Assembly: GCA_949987565.1 (NCBI GenBank)
Contig: OX465107.1
Coordinates: forward strand, 10,235,721 to 10,299,720
DNA: 64,000 nucleotides
Direction: 5' to 3'
From: Luidia sarsii
Taxonomy: Eukaryota > Echinodermata > Asteroidea > Paxillosida > Luidiidae
Shown: in pieces, positions 54,954-64,000 of the stretch
Numbering within the stretch: the first letter of the stretch is position 1
How the letters are laid out: the number at the start of each line of letters is the position of its first letter
Notes under the pieces: generated by a model
The model's input: the letters and a program-made list of their open reading frames with translations, nothing else
What the model was told of the DNA's origin: nothing
The model's database searches: none
Program-made: the position numbers and the translations under genes

Positions 54954-55917
54954 TATGGGATGGCAGTTCATGGTGCAATAGACGGATATCCCATATGGTT
55001 CTGTACTTGAAGTGTCTAAACAACAACAGGGCAGCATCAGTTCTTAGCCTGTTCGTCAAAGCTGTAGTCTATGGAATTCCTTCAAGGGTTAGGTCTGGTC
55101 ATGGGATGGAGAATGTTGATGTTGCAGCATTGATGCACATAGTACGTGGGAGACACAGATCAACTCACATAACTGGTTCGTCGGTGCACAATCAGCGCAT
55201 AGAACGACTTTGGAGAGATGTTTATCATCAGGTTTGTAGCATTCACATGATCGGTTTGGTATTTCATGTCAATGCTGTGCTATTTATTTGTTGTCAAATC
55301 TCCATTACGACTGTCCTGAAAGTTGGTAAACGATTTTTGGATGAAAATCTACTATGCAGTAGTCACATAAAACTTATATCCTTCAGGCCAAGAATCAGCC
55401 TTTGATGAATGTGTAAAGTGAACCAAAATCACACTTTAAAGTTCTTAGTAATCTTCTTCTCATTTTGCAGGTTCTTAAGTCCTTCAAGGTTGATTTCTTG
55501 GAGTTGCAGAGTGGAGGCCTCTTAGACACAGAGAACATGTACCATCTCAAAGCGCTTCATTTTGTATACATGCCTGTAATCAACACGAGGTTAGAGACTT
55601 TCAGGGAAGGGTGGAACAACCATAAAATGAGCACAGACTACGAACAACGAACCCCAAACCAGCAGTGGATTGATGGAATGGTGGAACATGTAGATTGTGG
55701 CCTTAGTGCAGTAGATTCTGTTCTGAAGGGTTACTGGAACATCATGAGCATCTTCCTTATTCCCAAAATCTTCAAGATGATTCCCAGTCTGTGCATGGTG
55801 ATGGCCTGGACACACTCTTCCCAGAAGAAGCTGCAGCATTAATGAGGGGGACAAGGGGAATAGACAACCTTAAAGCCAAATATATAAGGGCAGTTCAGAT
55901 TGTTGCCCTCGACACTT
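54954..55917 (+). pseudogene. DDE integrase-core gene, decayed, two exons
   Basis: After the acceptor TTGTCCAAATACAG, exon 1 (54954-55231) reads YGMAVHGAIDGYPIW, then after a frameshift near 54995 LYLKCLNNNRAASVLSLFVK, VYGIPSRVRSGHGMENVDVA and GSSVHNQRIERLWRDVYHQ. The donor is CAG|GTTTGT, and the acceptor CATTTTGCAG leads in phase to exon 2 (55471 on): VLKSFKVDFLELQSGGLLD, LHFVYMPVINTRLETFREGW and EQRTPNQQWIDGM. A second frameshift near 55735 precedes FPEEAAALMRGTRGIDNL and a stop at about 55917. This is the retroviral-type integrase catalytic domain found in transposon-derived genes of corals, fish and echinoderms. The first Asp (AIDGY) and the Glu (QRIERLW) are present. The second catalytic Asp (normally RSDHG) is Gly (RSGHG). 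Two frameshifts and the lost Asp make it non-functional. Earlier exons were not found. Confidence 0.75.
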
Positions 55918-56479
55918 GAGCAAGACAGGTACAAGAAATTACCACTGGACTGGAAAAGAAATCCATCTCACAGAAGTATTATCTTTGCTGCTGCAACAAA
56001 TCTAGCAGCTGTATTTTCATTGTTTAATTGTACGAAAACATGGAAGCTTAGAAAATCAACACTTTTGTTCTGAAACAATATTTATAGGAAAACAGGTTCT
56101 TGTGAAATTGATAAAGTTAAAGGAATTATATTGGCATTTTGTTTACAAAGTAAATATCTTGTCTGTGTATAAAGAGATCTTTGTCAAAAACATGAAAACA
56201 ACTTGCCTCTGTCCACTTCTCAAAATAAATAGATTGACTGTTGGTCGCTCAAGAACTTTGGTTTCACTGTCTAAAGACAGCTTTGTTAATGAAGTGAATC
56301 CTTAACTTTCTTCACAAAATAACACCAGTCCATAAACAAAACACTGGCACTGAAATTAACCATTGCTTTAAAAAATAACAAAATTAATAAATCACTATCA
56401 TCTTCACAAAATGAAATAACTCGACTTAGTCAACTCTCTTTACATAGTTTCATCTGTCAACTCTTAAAGTAAAAAAATA
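55918..56479. other. AT-rich flank
   Basis: No gene supported. It grades into degenerate units of the following tandem array from about 56330. Confidence 0.5.
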
Positions 56480-57370
56480 TTCTGAACTCTGTTCACAAAA
56501 TAAAATAGTGTGATCTCAACTCTTCACATAATAAAATAGTCTGATTTCAACTCTTCACATAGTAAAAAGTCTGATTTCAACTCTTCACATAATAAAATAG
56601 TCTGATTTCAACTCTTCACAATAAAATAGTTTGATTTCAACTCTCTTCACATAATAAAATAGTCTGATTTCAACTCTTCACATAATAAAATAGTCTGATT
56701 TCAACTCTTCACAATAAAATAGTCTGATTTCAACTCTCTTCACACAATAAAATAGTCTGATTTCAACTCTTCACAATAAAATAGTTTGATTTCAACTCTT
56801 CACACAATAAAATAGTCTGATCTCAACTCTTCACATAATAAAATAGTCTGATTTCAACTCTTCACATAATAAAATAGTCTCATTTCAACTCTTCACATAA
56901 TAAAATAGTTTGATCTCAACTCTTCACATAATAAAATAGTTTGATCTCAACTCTTCACATAATAAAATAGTTTGATCTCAACTCTTCACATAATGAAATA
57001 GTCTGATTTCAACTCTTTACATAATAAAATAGTCTGATTTCAGCTCTTCACATAATAAAATAGTTTGATCTCAACTCTTCACATAATAAAATAGTCTGAT
57101 TTCAACTCTTCACATAATAAAATAGTTTGATCTCAACTCTTCACATAATAAAATAGTCTGATTTCAACTCTCCACATAATAAAAGTCTGATCTGAACTCT
57201 GTTCACATCATAAAAATGTCTGATTTTCAACTCTGTTCACATAATAAAATAGTTTGATCTTAGCTCTTCACATAATAAAATAGTCTGATTTCAACTTTTC
57301 ACATGATAAAATAGTTTGATCTCAACTCTGTTCACATAATAAAATAGTTTGATATGAACGCTGTTCACAT
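56480..57370. repeat. ~31-bp tandem array
   Basis: About 27 units of CACATAATAAAATAGTCTGA followed by TTTCAACTCTT. Variants are TTTGATCTCAACTC and a 27-bp form lacking CATA. Two unit types (GTCTGATTTC and GTTTGATCTC) alternate in blocks, which suggests higher-order duplication. No ORF. Confidence 0.95.
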
Positions 57371-57559
57371 AATGAAACAGTTTGATCTGTCAACTAAGTA
57401 CACGTAGTACACAGCTCAACGAGGTTTAACCAGAATAAAGTACTGACTCACTCAACATTGTTTACAGAAATAGTTCTCCTTCAAAAGATAAATTTGAATA
57501 AAAAATAAAAATAACAATACCTAACCATTGCACAAAGTTTACTCGCAAGAATGATTTTA

Positions 57560-57960
57560 AAGATATATACATCTTGAAATTTAGAGGGCCTGATTTTTTT
57601 TTCAGGCATTTATCAAAGACAGAATGTCAAATGCAAAAACAGAAAGGGAGAGAATAATACAGTCAGGAGATGAGTCACCACAAGTCAGAAGATGGGCAAA
57701 TGAGACAAGTTGTGAGATAGACTAGCCTTGAGGAGATAAAAAGGAAAGTTAAGCAGCAGGAACAAGATTATTAATGGTTTTGGGGGTGTTTGTTCAATTC
57801 CAGGGCTGAAAGGTGAATTTTTGTTCCTCTTTTTTTTTTGGGGGGGGGGCCTAAGGTGGTGGCCTGGGATTGGGAGTTTAGCAAGCCTGATGTTTCAATC
57901 TTTGTAAGACCTTTCCCAGCTATAGAGTTCAACCTTTCATTCTGCCTTTGAGGAAGATAA
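57560..57960 (-). repeat. Diverged PLE-type repeats
   Basis: TTTAGAGGGCCTGATTTTTT with TTATCAAAGACAGA (57577-57630), and AGCCTGATGTTTCAATC with AAGACCTTTCCCAG (57885-57920), are old relatives of the PLE 3' motif. 57371-57560 shows nothing distinctive. Confidence 0.5.
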
Positions 57961-57985
57961 TTAGTGGTTTGAATACACAGTACAA

Positions 57986-60900
57986 TCACCCAAAGTGAAT
58001 CTCCGAAATCTCAGGAATTTTAGAATGCATTGAAGCGAAAGGCATCTGGGTTGGATAGAACAGCAATTCTCTTCTAAACTCTTGGAAACTTGAGTAGGAT
58101 GTCGGCAGCTCAATCAAATTTGAACAAGTGTGCATTATTGGCCTTCTCATCAGACCGACCAGCCGATTGAAGGTCACAGTAATATGTTGGGGTTGATGGA
58201 TGGATGCTGTTTTTAGTGTGAGAAAGTCAGTTAGACCATCAGGATTAAGGGTGGATACAAACTCTATCAAGTAGTAAAAGACCCGTTCCTCATCGGCGTT
58301 GAGGTCTTCACTGGCAGCCTTGATCACACGGCGCACCTTCTCCGGTGTTGGTTTTTGCTTTGCTTGAACATATGTCAAGTGGCCAATGGTCATGTGCTGC
58401 CAGAATGTCTCCATGTGTGTCAAAGGAATCCCCTCGCGCATCAACTTGATTAATGGTGCCGGACTGTTAACCACCTCTCTACTAGCAATGGCAAGGAGCT
58501 GATCCTTCACTTCCCCCCTTCTGGGAATATCAAATAGGCCATAGGCTGCATAAAATGATTGAAGTCTATCACGGTCATTTCTAGTCATCAGGTCAAAGTT
58601 CAACATTGCCTGTTCAAGCAATGATTTCTCGTGCATTGTCACATACATAAGAAAGTCTTGTATCAGACATTCATCATCGACTCTGCTGCTGAAGGTCATG
58701 TAGACAAGAATAGACCTTGCTATTAGAGAAGGGACTGTGCTTGTCAGAGCAACGGTATGTGCAAGAATTCGACCAATGGAAATAAATTTCCACGATTCCT
58801 TCCTTGCTCTATGTAGAGGTAAGTCAGGGACAACACTCTGCTCTCCTTTGAAGAGGACCTTGGAGACACCAGACCAAAATGTGGTGAACATCTCTGATGT
58901 CAGTCCACCAAAGTCATCTCCATCTTCGTCTTGAAAGCTGACATGCAGTTGACTGTTCTCCAGGGCATAATTTCTGTACAGCTCCAAGACTGTCTCCATG
59001 AACTGCGCATTTCTCGACACATCAACATTTACTTCCTCTTCTAACATCACTCCTTTCAGAGCACTAAGGGCTTAAATGAAAGAAAAGAAAATAATAACTA
59101 GGAAGCAATGCAGCATACAGCAGATTATGTTTGCCTGGAATAGTTTTTTTTAGAAATTCTTTATATTAGAGGCACATTTATAATGAATAAGGCTCATTAA
59201 GTCACAGATAGTTGAATGTTACTTTCTGAAGTGCTTTGCTTGTTATGGCACTTGTTCTGTTTGTTTTCAATTCATTTAATAGAAAATTGAATTCGCTGCA
59301 CTGGCATTGTTACATAAGCCAAGTAGTGAATACATGTACAGAAAAAAACCTTTGAGGAATGCATGGTTAACTGCAATGTGGCATCCGATTATCCCAATGG
59401 TTAACTAATAAAACTTCTTAGTACTGCATCATCTACCGGTAGTCACACATACACATTCATCAACATACCTGCAGACATGTCTCTTTCAAGTTCTTCATCA
59501 GGTAGCTGTGAGTCTTCCTGCAGTTATTTAAATGCCCAATGAAATATTTTCAGAACTAATTAAGAATAAATATTGCAGAAAGACATTGCTTCAATGGATA
59601 CGAGGATAGGGGACTTCGTAATTTGGGGCCATTAATTATGGAGCAACTATAATTTTAGCACTGTTATCTTGGTGAACCTTGATATGGCTTAAAACTTGTT
59701 TCATGATGAAGGAAGTTGTTCATAGTAATTAGGAGCACAGTAAAATACCTAGCATAATCAGTTCAATAGAATTTCCTTCAGTTGGAGGTTTGGCACTCTG
59801 CTGAAAAACCTTTTGTGAAGCCTCTTAACAACCTGACAATGTACAGGGAGATATATAAAGAATTGTTGGTTGCGGGCTTGTTAAAATCCTGCAATAAAAA
59901 CCTGTACAAAACCATGAGGAGTCAATGTAAAATGACCAAAAACTTGAGTTAGAATTGTGATATACAAAAATGTTGCAAACTGCTTACTGACTAAAATTAC
60001 CAAAATGTAAATCTTAAAATTTAGTGGGCCTGACGTTTCAATCCTAGCAGGGCCTTTCTCAAAGGCAGAGTGACAAGGACAAAACAGATACATGTACATG
60101 AAGGAAGGGGGAGAGAGTGAATAGGACACGGATGAGACACAAAGGACAAAGAGTGAAGCTGGTAGAGAGAGATCAAAGGGAAGGGCAAGGAGTAGGGTAG
60201 GGATTAGTGAGAAGAGGGGGAAAGATCAAAGAGAAGGGCAAGGAGTAGTGTAGGGATTAGTGACAAAAGGGAAAGATCAAAGAGAGAAGTGTGAAGGACT
60301 GAACACAAAATAAGGAATTAGGAATTAGTTAGAATTGTCCTAAAATATACGTCTGTTGGCATTGGTTGTGGTCTATGAATTTCGGCAACAACCCTGTGTG
60401 TACTTGTCTCTCTCTCCGTCTGGAGGCGGTTGTTCTGGTTGTGCTGTACGGTTGGTCATTGTCAGAACCTTCAAAAAGATATTTATGAAACCACAATATT
60501 TGAATACAGCAAAAACTCACTTTGTAACTTGTAACACATCATATTTAGCCAAAGGCTACCTAAAATTTAAAATCCCAGGCATTACATAAGGCTGTGCAAT
60601 CACTGTCAAAAAAAAATAAGTATACTTGCCTAACTTCCTAACAATAAAAATGATCACTACAATTACCTCCTCAGCGACTGGTTGTGGTCTATGAATGTCT
60701 GCAACAACCCTGTGTGTAGTGCCTCTCTCAGGAGGGGGTTGGTCGTACTGTGCAGTGAGTCTGTCCGCCCTTATCATAACCTATAAAGTGAGATTTATAA
60801 AAAAAAAATGAAAATCCCTCATTTTAGTCATTTTCACCAGTACTTTCATTAGCAGTAGATGTAGGTGTATGTCTTATAGGCATTGAAAGTATTCAATACC

Positions 60901-62929
60901 AAGTATGTCATAGGCTACTCAGATAACCAGGGGACACCAAACAAAATGCTTTTGTAGCAATCATATCATTCAAATGTGATAAAACCATGTGACATGCTCC
61001 ATTTTCTGGGTGGAGGTTAAAAACTTTGGTTCAAGACAATTCGATTGGTCCTGATACTATCTCAGTATACTGCTAGCAGGAAATTGTTGCATCTCTGAAA
61101 CTTCAAGAGAAATTTACCGTTGGTGTTCCACCATAAACAAAGTCCTCCAGGTTTTCGTCTGAGGATTCTGCTGTCATCTCTTCCTCTGTCTCTTCCTGCA
61201 ATTAAATAATACATACTTTCCATATTCTATTATTTTAATTCTAAAAATGAAATAAATCCTATTAAGGAAAACAGTAAGGAAAAATTAAATGAGGCTTTTT
61301 GATGGTAGATTAAAATACTTACCACAGCAGCAAACCATACTGGTTCAGTAGGCCCCTATATCACAAAAAAATGAAAAAGACAAAATTAATGACAAATAAA
61401 CAATTTGTATGCAAAATGACATATTATGAAGCATTCTTAAACAAACCAGCTTTGGGTGTATTGTGACGTTAGTGTAAAGTTTTTATTTGTACAGTGTAGT
61501 GACAGTTATTGGGGAACAGGCCTTGCGCTAACTTTTTTTCCTGGCTAGCCCACTGGGCTAGCTAACTTAAATTTAACTAGCCCATTTAGATTGTTACTAG
61601 CCCATATTTATTTTGGGTTATTTATTTATTCCCAATAAAACTTTTTTTTTTTTTATTAGCCCACTTGGCAACCAATGAAGTTAGTCTAGCTAGCCTGTGG
61701 CGATTCTTGCTAGACTTTGAACGCTGGGCTAGCACTATTTCAAGGCTTGGAGGAATGATAACAGATGCCACTTAACACCAGGCTCTGGAATCAAGCATAA
61801 AAGTGCACATTATATTTAATTTCTTTATTTCAAGACACAGAAAACACAAAAAGACAGTGTTTTTTTTTCACTTAATGGCCTAAGGTGTTTCATTCCACAA
61901 ATGTCTAAATTAATTAATGTAGGAGATAGTTCTTTCAAATTCATTTTATTATGTAATTATTTTTACCTTATCTGTAATAGGCCGGTTAGGAAGGATATAA
62001 ATCCTTCCCTTGCCAACAAATTCCGCAAAGTTTTAGATGATTCCAGTGATCGCCAAGACTGGACGAGAAGCCTTCCCTTTGTGGCTTTTGCAACGCTAAA
62101 CCCAAAACGGGTTAGCTGTGGCACATCAGGATAGAGATTACATATGTAATCTTCCAGTTGCTGCTGATTCAGTGAAATGGAGACAATACTGTCTTTCTCC
62201 ACCAAGTGACCTGGTCCAGGCCTTTCACTATGTGGAGTGCCTGTCAAACAAAACATTGATGTCAAACATTTATTGAGAGCTCCAAATATAAAAAAATCAC
62301 TCTGCACTAAAGATCTAGTTGCTTTTACTTTGTACCTTGGCCTTACACCATTGCAGAATCTGACTGAGAGCTCAAAAGTCAAAGCCGTAGCTCAGCTGAG
62401 AGCTCTGGGAAAAGTGAGTTGTGCAGTTGTTCCCAGGCCTTAACTGATGGAAGCATTAAATCAGCACTGTGCCTGCTACTTCACTCCATATCACTGCACC
62501 GAATTGTAGCAATGGCAACAACAGTACTGCATGTTCCCTTTCTTACTAAGATGGAGTGCAAAGGATTATCAAGATGATATACAAAAATGTTGCAAACTGC
62601 TTACCGACTAAAATTACCAAAATGTAAATCTTAAGATTTAGTGGGCCTGACGTTTCGATCCTAGCAGGACCTTTCTCAAAGGCAGAGAAAGGTCCTGCTA
62701 GGATCGAAACGTCAGGCCCACTAAATTTTAAGGATCATCAAGAAGTAAACATTCAGCGAACAACTAAAACCTCTTACAGATAAAACAAAACAAGATAACT
62801 GATTATACTGACCCAAGCCAATTCTACACAATCGTTGCATTTCACATTGTGGAGGCAAAAAAGTATGGGTGTTCTTGTTGAACAGGAAAAAGTGGGCTTT
62901 CCACCTTTCTTGTGGAACACGGCCACGGC
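57986..62929 (-). CDS. HECT-type E3 ubiquitin ligase, multi-exon, 5' end missing
   Basis: The last exon (59070-57986, stop TGA at 57986-57988) encodes a complete HECT domain: VSFQDEDGDDFGGLTSEMFT at the start of the N-lobe, and in the C-lobe the catalytic-Cys segment IMHTCSNLIELPTSYSSFQE. HECT ligases accept ubiquitin on this Cys and pass it to substrates. Upstream exons by GT-AG sites: 59517-59469 (EDSQLPDEELERDMSA), 60780-60667 (VMIRADRLTAQYDQPPPERG...), 61195-61118 (acidic EETEEEMTAESSDENLEDF) and 61355-61323 (GPTEPVWFAAV); these join in phase. Exons 62929-62813 (GRGRVPQERWKAHFFLFNKN...) and 62240-61967 (GTPHSERPGPGHL...LLVQSWRSLESSKTL) also join each other in phase and resemble the N-terminal part of invertebrate HECT proteins of the G2E3-like type. 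The 61967-to-61355 junction is out of phase, so an exon is unseen or mutated there. The start codon lies beyond 62929. Confidence 0.8.
59959..60326 (-). mobile_element. Penelope-like element 3' copy with 12-bp TSD, intronic
   Basis: 368 bp, flanked by AGTTAGAATTGT at 59947-59958 and 60327-60338. It contains the full 3' region (CACTCTGCC motif, double GATCAAAG...GGGATTAGTGA repeat) from the coding end to the terminal CATTTTTGTATAT. It lies in a HECT-gene intron on the same strand as the gene. Confidence 0.88.
60345..60480 (-). pseudogene. Duplicated, decayed HECT-gene exon
   Basis: On the minus strand, GTTCTGACAATGACCAACCG to CATAGACCACAACCAATG parallels exon 60780-60667 (shared ACACACAGGGTTGTTGC and CATAGACCACAACCA). 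An indel shifts the frame, so it reaches TAG within the exon, and the donor is not conserved. The acceptor (TTTTTGAAG) survives. Confidence 0.65.
61505..61745. repeat. Intronic repeat rich in CTAGCCCA/TGGGCTAG
   Basis: Multiple CTAGCCCA and TGGGCTAGC words (61556, 61577, 61597, 61640, 61728) lie in the HECT-gene intron between exons 61355 and 61967. It is probably a dispersed repeat, and it could hide or have displaced an exon. Confidence 0.55.
62575..62729. mobile_element. Penelope-like element copy as an inverted dimer
   Basis: The minus-oriented 3' end (from TGATATACAAAAATGTTGC) runs to the motif CTTTCTCAAAGGCAG, then turns back as GAGAAAGGTCCTGCTAGGAT to ACTAAATTTTA, forming a near-perfect palindrome of about 90 bp. 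Imperfect flanking repeats AAGGATTATCAAGA (62561) and AAGGATCATCAAGA (62730) look like a target duplication. It lies in a HECT-gene intron. Confidence 0.85.
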
Positions 62930-63004
62930 CTGAAAAGTGAAAATGGAGAAATCTCATCGATAGGTAACATAACATCAGTCTAACATAAGAATAATTGAGA
63001 GCTG

Positions 63005-63415
63005 TCCGTCTTAGACGTGAGAAAATGTGGATGAAGCGTCTTCGGACTATTCAACCACATGCTCCAAACATCCAGGAGAGTAATGACTAACACCATGCAG
63101 CTTTCTGATAATCCTTCTTTTGTGTTCAGTCCTTCAGTCCTTTCTCTTTGATCTTTCCCCCTCTTGTCACTAATCCCTACCCTACTCCTTGCCCTTCTCT
63201 TTGATCTTTCCCCCTCCTCTCACTAATCCCTACCCTACCCCTTGCTCTTCCCTTGATCTCTCCCTACCAGCTTCACTCTTTGTCCTTTGTTTTTCATCCG
63301 TGTCCTATTCACTCTCTCCCCCTTCCTTCGTGTACATTTATATGTTTTGTCCTTGTCACTCTGCCTTTGAGAAAGGTCCTGCTAGGATCGAAACGTCAGG
63401 CCCACTAAATTTTAA
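63005..63415 (+). mobile_element. Penelope-like element 3' copy, plus orientation
   Basis: Starts within the GIY-YIG coding tail (GCTGTCCGTCTTAGACGTGA, encoding AVRLRREKMWMKRL) and runs through the 3' repeats to GGCCCACTAAATTTTAAGA. It lies upstream of the first identified HECT exon, on the opposite strand. Confidence 0.85.
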
Positions 63416-64000
63416 GATATTAATAATTACATTACAATTTGCATTTAACTTGAACAGAAATGCACAACAAAAATTTTCTTGTTCAAGTTTATACCTCTCC
63501 CAAAAGACAGTGATACCAACAAGAGAAATTGAGAATTATGCAAGTTAAAATAAGTGGTATGGCCTTAGTATGGAGTAAGGCGTACCTCCATCTGAAGAGT
63601 GATTTATTTGTGTGATATATATTTCAAACACTCCTCTCTTCCACTTTTAATTCAAAACTGTTACAATTGCTGAACGAGTTTGATGTCTGATTTTGAAATG
63701 GTATTTTGACTAAAGTTGAACAAGGAAGGCAAAATTCTAGAATGCACCATTTTGGCATTAGCCCCCCCCCCAAAAAAAAAAGGCAGCCCAAAGTTCCAGG
63801 GATGTGGGCTTGTGTTGTTTTATTGTTGGGGGGGGGGGTTAAGACGGCATGCAATCCAAGCCACAAATGTGATTGTCAAACCAGAGGCCTTTAAAAAAAA
63901 ATACTTGTGGCTGGGAATCAGGCTACTCGCCAACTTTTAGGCGGCAAGATTTATTTTAGTATTGTATTATTTAATATTTGCAGTGAATAATTGCACTGTG
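63416..64000. other. Window edge, no assigned gene
   Basis: No exon of the HECT gene could be supported here. About 63755-63850 holds C/A and G homopolymer runs. A donor-like ATGGAG|GTACGC on the minus strand (near 63583) has the wrong phase for the next exon and is not used. Confidence 0.4.

Noticed and set aside
63583..63590. ATGGAG before a GTACGC donor as the first HECT exon
   Set aside because: The splice phase does not match the next exon (62929-62813), and the exon would be implausibly short.

Overview
This is a window of nuclear DNA from a metazoan. Coding regions are split by GT-AG introns, spacers are long, and nearly everything else is transposon-derived. Very frequent TAGGCCTAC words and (GTACAT)n microsatellites, together with Penelope-like, DIRS-like, PIF/Harbinger and LINE relics and a HECT-ligase gene of the kind expanded in marine invertebrates, suggest a marine deuterostome, perhaps an echinoderm. 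That is inference; no organism-specific gene is present. There are no bacterial operons, CRISPR arrays or rRNA genes, and I found no complete tRNA gene.

Layout. Positions 1-3150 hold (GTACAT)n tracts, a tandemly duplicated ~0.75 kb unit, and the first copy of a ~2 kb block repeated at 18530-20430. Positions 3259-9986 are a giant inverted repeat: two ~2.4 kb arms around a ~1.9 kb spacer that holds a complete ~1.03 kb non-autonomous element (element A). A two-exon MADF-type fragment (10406-10938) and a PIF/Harbinger transposase exon (12003-12440) follow. Positions 12560-27300 are mostly two repeat families: element A, and element B, which carries a tRNA T-arm-like motif. The interval also holds a Penelope-like element (PLE) fragment with a GIY-YIG domain (17686-18490). 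Positions 27360-31000 hold several foldback elements, two of which carry hammerhead-ribozyme-like motifs. Positions 31221-33084 are a near-perfect 11-bp minisatellite of about 169 units, whose long open frames on both strands are artefacts. Positions 33258-44700 contain PLE and LINE fragments, a degraded gag-like region with ~650 bp direct repeats, and several MITE or foldback elements.

The best preserved nest is 44704-51520. A LINE is split by a ~4.3 kb tyrosine-recombinase (DIRS-like) retrotransposon that keeps gag, RT, RNase H and recombinase regions. The predicted nucleophilic tyrosine codon of that recombinase is a TAA stop. Further on are a palindromic tandem array (51955-52625), an 890-bp foldback element (52881-53770), a decayed DDE-integrase gene (54954-55917) and a ~31-bp tandem array (56480-57370).

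The only clearly host-like gene is a multi-exon HECT-type E3 ubiquitin ligase on the minus strand (57986-62929). Its catalytic cysteine motif is intact and most of its exons join in phase. PLE-derived copies lie in and around its introns.

A unifying observation is that the recurrent sequence containing GACGTTTCGATCCTAGCAGG (about ten copies) is the 3' region of the PLE seen at 17686-18490. Several copies are flanked by direct target-site duplications, and the motif contains a stem-loop plus GAAAC that looks like a degenerate hammerhead.
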